From Chloroflexota bacterium (GTDB taxonomy: Bacteria; Chloroflexota; Dehalococcoidia; Dehalococcoidales; RBG-16-60-22), in the NCBI GenBank assembly GCA_016190695.1, contig JACPQC010000023.1, positions 1-64,000 of the forward strand: DNA of 64,000 nucleotides, written 5' to 3'. Shown piece by piece: positions 61,263 to 64,000 of this stretch. Positions within the stretch are counted from its first letter, which is position 1, and each line of letters begins with the position of its first letter. The translations under genes were made by a program, and so were the position numbers. The notes under the pieces are model-generated. The model saw nothing but the letters and a program-made list of their open reading frames with translations, had not been told where the DNA came from and ran no database searches.

Positions 61263-62147
61263 GTGATACGCAAGTTGCTCTTTACCCTGGGCTTAACTTC
61301 GGTAACAGCGGCGCTCCTGGTGGCCTGCCAGCCAGCGTCAGTTCCCGCACCCGCTCCCGCACCCGCCCCGCCCCCACCACAGGCGGCCCCTCTGCTGGCC
61401 CCCGACGCCTTCGCCATCAAGATGGAGCCGCTCGGCCACTGGCACGTGCTGAAACCCAAGAAACTGGTGTACACCGTGCTGGATACCGCCACCAGCCAAG
61501 GCAAGGCCGGACTGAAGCCAGTCATCCAAATCGCCCGCGGCGGTAACCCCAGCGTCACCGTCCGCAGCCTGGAGAACGGACAGATCAAGGATGAAGGCCA
61601 GGGCATTTACACGATGGAATATACTCCGGCAGACATGGTGCCCCACGCCTTCGTTTTCCGGTTCAACGTTGACGGGCAGGAATTCGTGTCCGCCCCTGTC
61701 GCCGCCGAATTGGCGAGGGATGGTGAGGAAGGTATCAAGGTCGAGGCCAAAGGCACCTCTTACGTGTACCAGGTCCGCTATAACTGGGTGCCCGGCCATG
61801 CCCACGCCAGCGACAAGGACAAGGTGAAAATGGTCTTTGAGATCATGCGGGGCCTGCAAGAGGGAGACAAGATAAACTGGGAGCAGCCCTTCCGCAACAC
61901 CTTCGACCTTATAACCGATGCCGACCATGCCGAAGTGATGATCAAGTCAGCCGATGGCGCGGTAGACCAGGAAGTACACCCGGTATATAAGGGCAAGGGC
62001 ATCTACGAAGCGGAGCGGCTGTTCTCCGTAGCCGAGGTGGGCAAAGAGAAGATATACGATGTGCGCTTCTCTTTCACCGACCCGTACAACGGCGCCAAGG
62101 TCACCCACTCCGAGCCCTATAAACTACGCATCTCCGCGGCACATTAA
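61263..62147 (+). CDS. Lipoprotein of unknown function
   Basis: 294 residues. Signal peptide with lipobox LVAC, a Pro/Ala linker, and two beta-rich segments (LKPVIQIARGGNPSVTV, TPADMVPHAFVFRF; later FDLITDADHAEVMI, YDVRFSFTDPYNGAKV) suggesting tandem immunoglobulin-like domains. GTG 61263 has AAGGAGG upstream. Its position just after the haem lipoprotein and before a terminator suggests cotranscription and a shared role in extracytoplasmic metal or redox work; no domain was recognised. Confidence 0.75.
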   Translation: MIRKLLFTLGLTSVTAALLVACQPASVPAPAPAPAPPPPQAAPLLAPDAFAIKMEPLGHWHVLKPKKLVYTVLDTATSQGKAGLKPVIQIARGGNPSVTVRSLENGQIKDEGQGIYTMEYTPADMVPHAFVFRFNVDGQEFVSAPVAAELARDGEEGIKVEAKGTSYVYQVRYNWVPGHAHASDKDKVKMVFEIMRGLQEGDKINWEQPFRNTFDLITDADHAEVMIKSADGAVDQEVHPVYKGKGIYEAERLFSVAEVGKEKIYDVRFSFTDPYNGAKVTHSEPYKLRISAAH

Positions 62148-62171
62148 AAAGGGGGTCACAGCCGGATGAAG

Positions 62172-62206
62172 CCGGGCCAGCCGTCGAAGCTGGCCCGGTC
62201 TGTTTT
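62172..62206 (+). terminator. Terminator of the lipoprotein operon
   Basis: CCGGGCCAGC (62172-62181), 7-nt loop, GCTGGCCCGG (62189-62198), then TCTGTTTTC. Confidence 0.75.
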
Positions 62207-62267
62207 CGAAGAAGAACTACTGCGGCAGTGGCAGTGTCTCAGCATCAGCCCTTAGCGCGCTGCCCGG

Positions 62268-62615
62268 TTAGGGGGCAGCCGTCTTGAGGAACTTCACCAG
62301 GGCCTCGATCTGCGCTGCGTTGAGAGAGGCTTCCCAGGGAGGCATGGCCGTGCCCGGCCGTCCCTTGGCGATGGCCTCTTTTATCTCTGCTTCGCTCCTG
62401 GCCGACAGGCTGCTTGCGGTCAGGGCCGGGGCCAGCCCGGTGACGCCCTGCCTGTCCTGGCCGTGGCAGGAAGCGCAGTTGCTGGCAAATATCTTTGTTG
62501 CATCAACCGCCGCCGGGGCTGGGGCTGGTGCTGGAGTTGGTGCCGGCTCTCCGCCACCGCAGGCCGCCAGCAACAGCCCCCCGATGATTACCCCGGCCAG
62601 AGTTGCCTTGCGCAT
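62268..62615 (-). CDS. Haem c lipoprotein (small)
   Basis: 115 residues. Lipobox LAAC, Pro/Ala linker, then a compact class I cytochrome c with one CASCH haem site and GTAMPPW as the methionine ligand region. ATG 62615 is chosen because GGAGG is close upstream. It is the third gene of a leftward set with the NrfD-like subunit and may take electrons from it. Confidence 0.88.
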   Translation of the reverse strand: MRKATLAGVIIGGLLLAACGGGEPAPTPAPAPAPAAVDATKIFASNCASCHGQDRQGVTGLAPALTASSLSARSEAEIKEAIAKGRPGTAMPPWEASLNAAQIEALVKFLKTAAP

Positions 62616-62704
62616 AGTGCTTTCCCTCCTTAACATCTTTCCTTTTTTTTACCCATCTTAGTATCCCGTTTCGGAAACAAGTTGAATAATTAACGTAACC
62701 CTTA

Positions 62705-62774
62705 CGTCATTCTGTCGAAGGTCAGAATCCGTGTATTGGATTCTACCTGGATTCCAGCCTGCGCTGGAATGACG
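62705..62774 (+). repeat. TGTCAT...ATGACA bounded repeat
   Basis: Inverted ends CGTCATTC and GAATGACG; the right part is a perfect hairpin TTCCAGC-CTGC-GCTGGAA (62752-62769). It lies between the small two-helix protein and the haem lipoprotein, within the leftward gene set. Confidence 0.6.
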
Positions 62775-62820
62775 GTCCTAAGGCAGCCTGACTTTGTCAA
62801 CAAACTTATAAGACACGATA

Positions 62821-63021
62821 CTAGAAGAATATGGCCCCGATGAGCAGGGTCACTGCGGTCATCCCGCCCCAGAGGAGCGCGGTCAGCCCCACCAGGTAGC
62901 CCACGCCCAGAAATGCCTTCTTAAAGTCGCGTGGCTTGTCCAGGAACCACGCCAGCAGGACGCCGTAGACCGGCAGCAGGACGATGCCGAATATGAGCCA
63001 TGTTCCCGGTCCCGTTTCCAC
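62821..63021 (-). CDS. Small two-helix membrane protein
   Basis: 66 residues from GTG 63021, with GGAGGG upstream; two membrane helices (WLIFGIVLLPVYGVLLAWFL and LVGLTALLWGGMTAVTLL). The frame extends to 63057, but that part overlaps the end of the upstream gene and its ribosome-binding site is weaker. It lies 32 bp behind the NrfD-like gene and may be an accessory subunit of the same complex. Confidence 0.7.
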   Translation of the reverse strand: METGPGTWLIFGIVLLPVYGVLLAWFLDKPRDFKKAFLGVGYLVGLTALLWGGMTAVTLLIGAIFF

Positions 63022-63053
63022 TGTTTCCCTCCTCGACTTTGTTGATTGCAGCG

Positions 63054-64000
63054 TCACTTTTCAGCGCGGCGCAGCCCCAGCGGAGTGGTGCGCAGCCGTA
63101 GCTCAGCCATTTCCCGGTGCCCGTCACTGGCTCCGGCTTCCTCTTCCACTACCTCAACGATGGGCATCACCTTGGCGACTACCAGGAAGAAGACCAGGAC
63201 GAAAGAAAAGGCCCCTACTACCGAGGATAGCTCGACCCACGAAGGCCAGTAGCTCCCCGGCACTCCCTGGTAGAGCTTGAACCCCGGCTCCATCAGCCCC
63301 TCCACCACGAACAGCACCTTCTCCAGGAACACCGCCAGCACCGCCACCACCCCGGCGACAACGGTGCGGGTGATGCTGAAAATGGAGCGGATTGCCCACT
63401 GGGCGCCAAGGTAGAGCAGCACCAGGCCCACCGGGATGATGGCCGCCCAGTACAGGGGCTGGTGCAGTTTGGCCGCCGTCGACTCCTCCACGCCGAGCGG
63501 CGGGGCAAAGACGCCGGTGATTATCTGCTGGAGCTGCAGCCACAGGAAGAACAGGGCGAAGAGCGCCAGGGCGCTGCCCAGGGAGCGGAAGGCGCTGTCG
63601 GGCAGGACATCCTTCCAGCCATAGGCCCGCCGGAAGATGTAGGCTATCAGCAGCACCGCGCCCAGTGCCGAGGTGAGGGCGATACTGAGGAACTGCGGGC
63701 CTTGAATGGCGCCGTACCATCCCGGCATCGAGGGCAACAGGGCGAACAGCCAGGGGATGACGCCGCCGTGGAGCAGCAGCGGGGCCATCAGTATGATGCC
63801 CAGGGCCAGCCACCACACCATCCGCTCCACCTTCTTGTCCTCGCTGGGATGGTAGCCCATCAGGAGCAGCCGGTAGAGCGGGGCGAACACGGCGGGCAGT
63901 TTTTTCTGCAGGAAATGGATATCGCGGCGCACCGTCAGCAGCAGGTATGTCCCGGTCATGACGAAGTACAGCGTGATGACGGTCACGTCCCAGACCAGCG
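63054..64000 (-). CDS. NrfD/PsrC-type membrane subunit (5' end outside window)
   Basis: At least 314 residues, C-terminal part only. About eight membrane helices; DVTVITLYFVMTGTYLL near the visible start and ISRTVV-type helix breaks recall the quinol-interacting NrfD/PsrC family (polysulfide reductase, alternative complex III ActC/F). The frame stays open through 64000, so the true start is beyond the window. With the haem lipoprotein it may form a quinol-linked respiratory complex; its partner Fe-S/Mo subunits would lie upstream. Confidence 0.85.
   Translation of the reverse strand, partial: LVWDVTVITLYFVMTGTYLLLTVRRDIHFLQKKLPAVFAPLYRLLLMGYHPSEDKKVERMVWWLALGIILMAPLLLHGGVIPWLFALLPSMPGWYGAIQGPQFLSIALTSALGAVLLIAYIFRRAYGWKDVLPDSAFRSLGSALALFALFFLWLQLQQIITGVFAPPLGVEESTAAKLHQPLYWAAIIPVGLVLLYLGAQWAIRSIFSITRTVVAGVVAVLAVFLEKVLFVVEGLMEPGFKLYQGVPGSYWPSWVELSSVVGAFSFVLVFFLVVAKVMPIVEVVEEEAGASDGHREMAELRLRTTPLGLRRAEK

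Overview
The window is a 64 kb piece of a GC-rich bacterial chromosome. The gene set fits a member of the Chloroflexota, most probably Dehalococcoidia: a very short IF-2 (about 587 residues), a B12-dependent ribonucleotide reductase, a transketolase split into two genes, an archaeal-type UPF0200 kinase beside dCMP deaminase, Pro/Ala-linked lipoproteins, and many small dispersed palindromic repeats. This assignment is an inference from gene content; no rRNA or marker comparison was possible.

Layout. 0.3-5.6 kb: M16 peptidase divergent from lysA, then holB and ricT, then an HNH protein. 5.7-8.3 kb: a NarL-type two-component system bracketed by two oppositely oriented copies of a dispersed element. 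8.4-13.1 kb: a 1554-residue secreted, membrane-anchored protein with nine FnIII repeats. 13.4-15.2 kb: nitroreductase, tRNA-His, and an isochorismatase/Smr pair. 15.5-22.8 kb: uvrA and a purD-purE-purB-purC operon. 22.8-26 kb: a BlaI/M56 repressor-protease pair and a RACo-like Fe-S ATPase. 26.3-29.9 kb: hisS, rtcB, tatD. 30-34.8 kb: an iron-uptake operon (FTR1 fused to DUF2318, two FtsX/MacB permeases, one ATPase).

34.8-46.6 kb looks like a catabolic island. A winged-helix regulator is divergent from a UbiD-family decarboxylase, an Old-Yellow-Enzyme type Fe-S flavoenzyme, a TAXI-TRAP uptake system and a three-subunit molybdenum hydroxylase. 46.8-57.6 kb: nrdJ, a primary-like sigma factor, infB, MarC, a structured RNA candidate, UPF0200 kinase/dCMP deaminase, split transketolase, and a MerR/thiol-redox pair with a MerR-type promoter. 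57.8-60.3 kb: a second NarL-type two-component system. 60.4-64 kb: two haem c lipoproteins, a lipoprotein of unknown function, and an NrfD-like quinol-reactive subunit cut by the window end.

Points that repay a second look: a multibranched RNA candidate with its own terminator at 53.66-53.87 kb; a MITE-like family with 15-bp terminal inverted repeats (four copies, one supplying the stop codon of a gene); a probable CTG start for purD; promoters placed so close to the ATG of lysA, rtcB and the UPF0200 gene that the mRNAs should be leaderless or nearly so; and the UbiD/TRAP/Mo-hydroxylase island, whose substrate is not evident.
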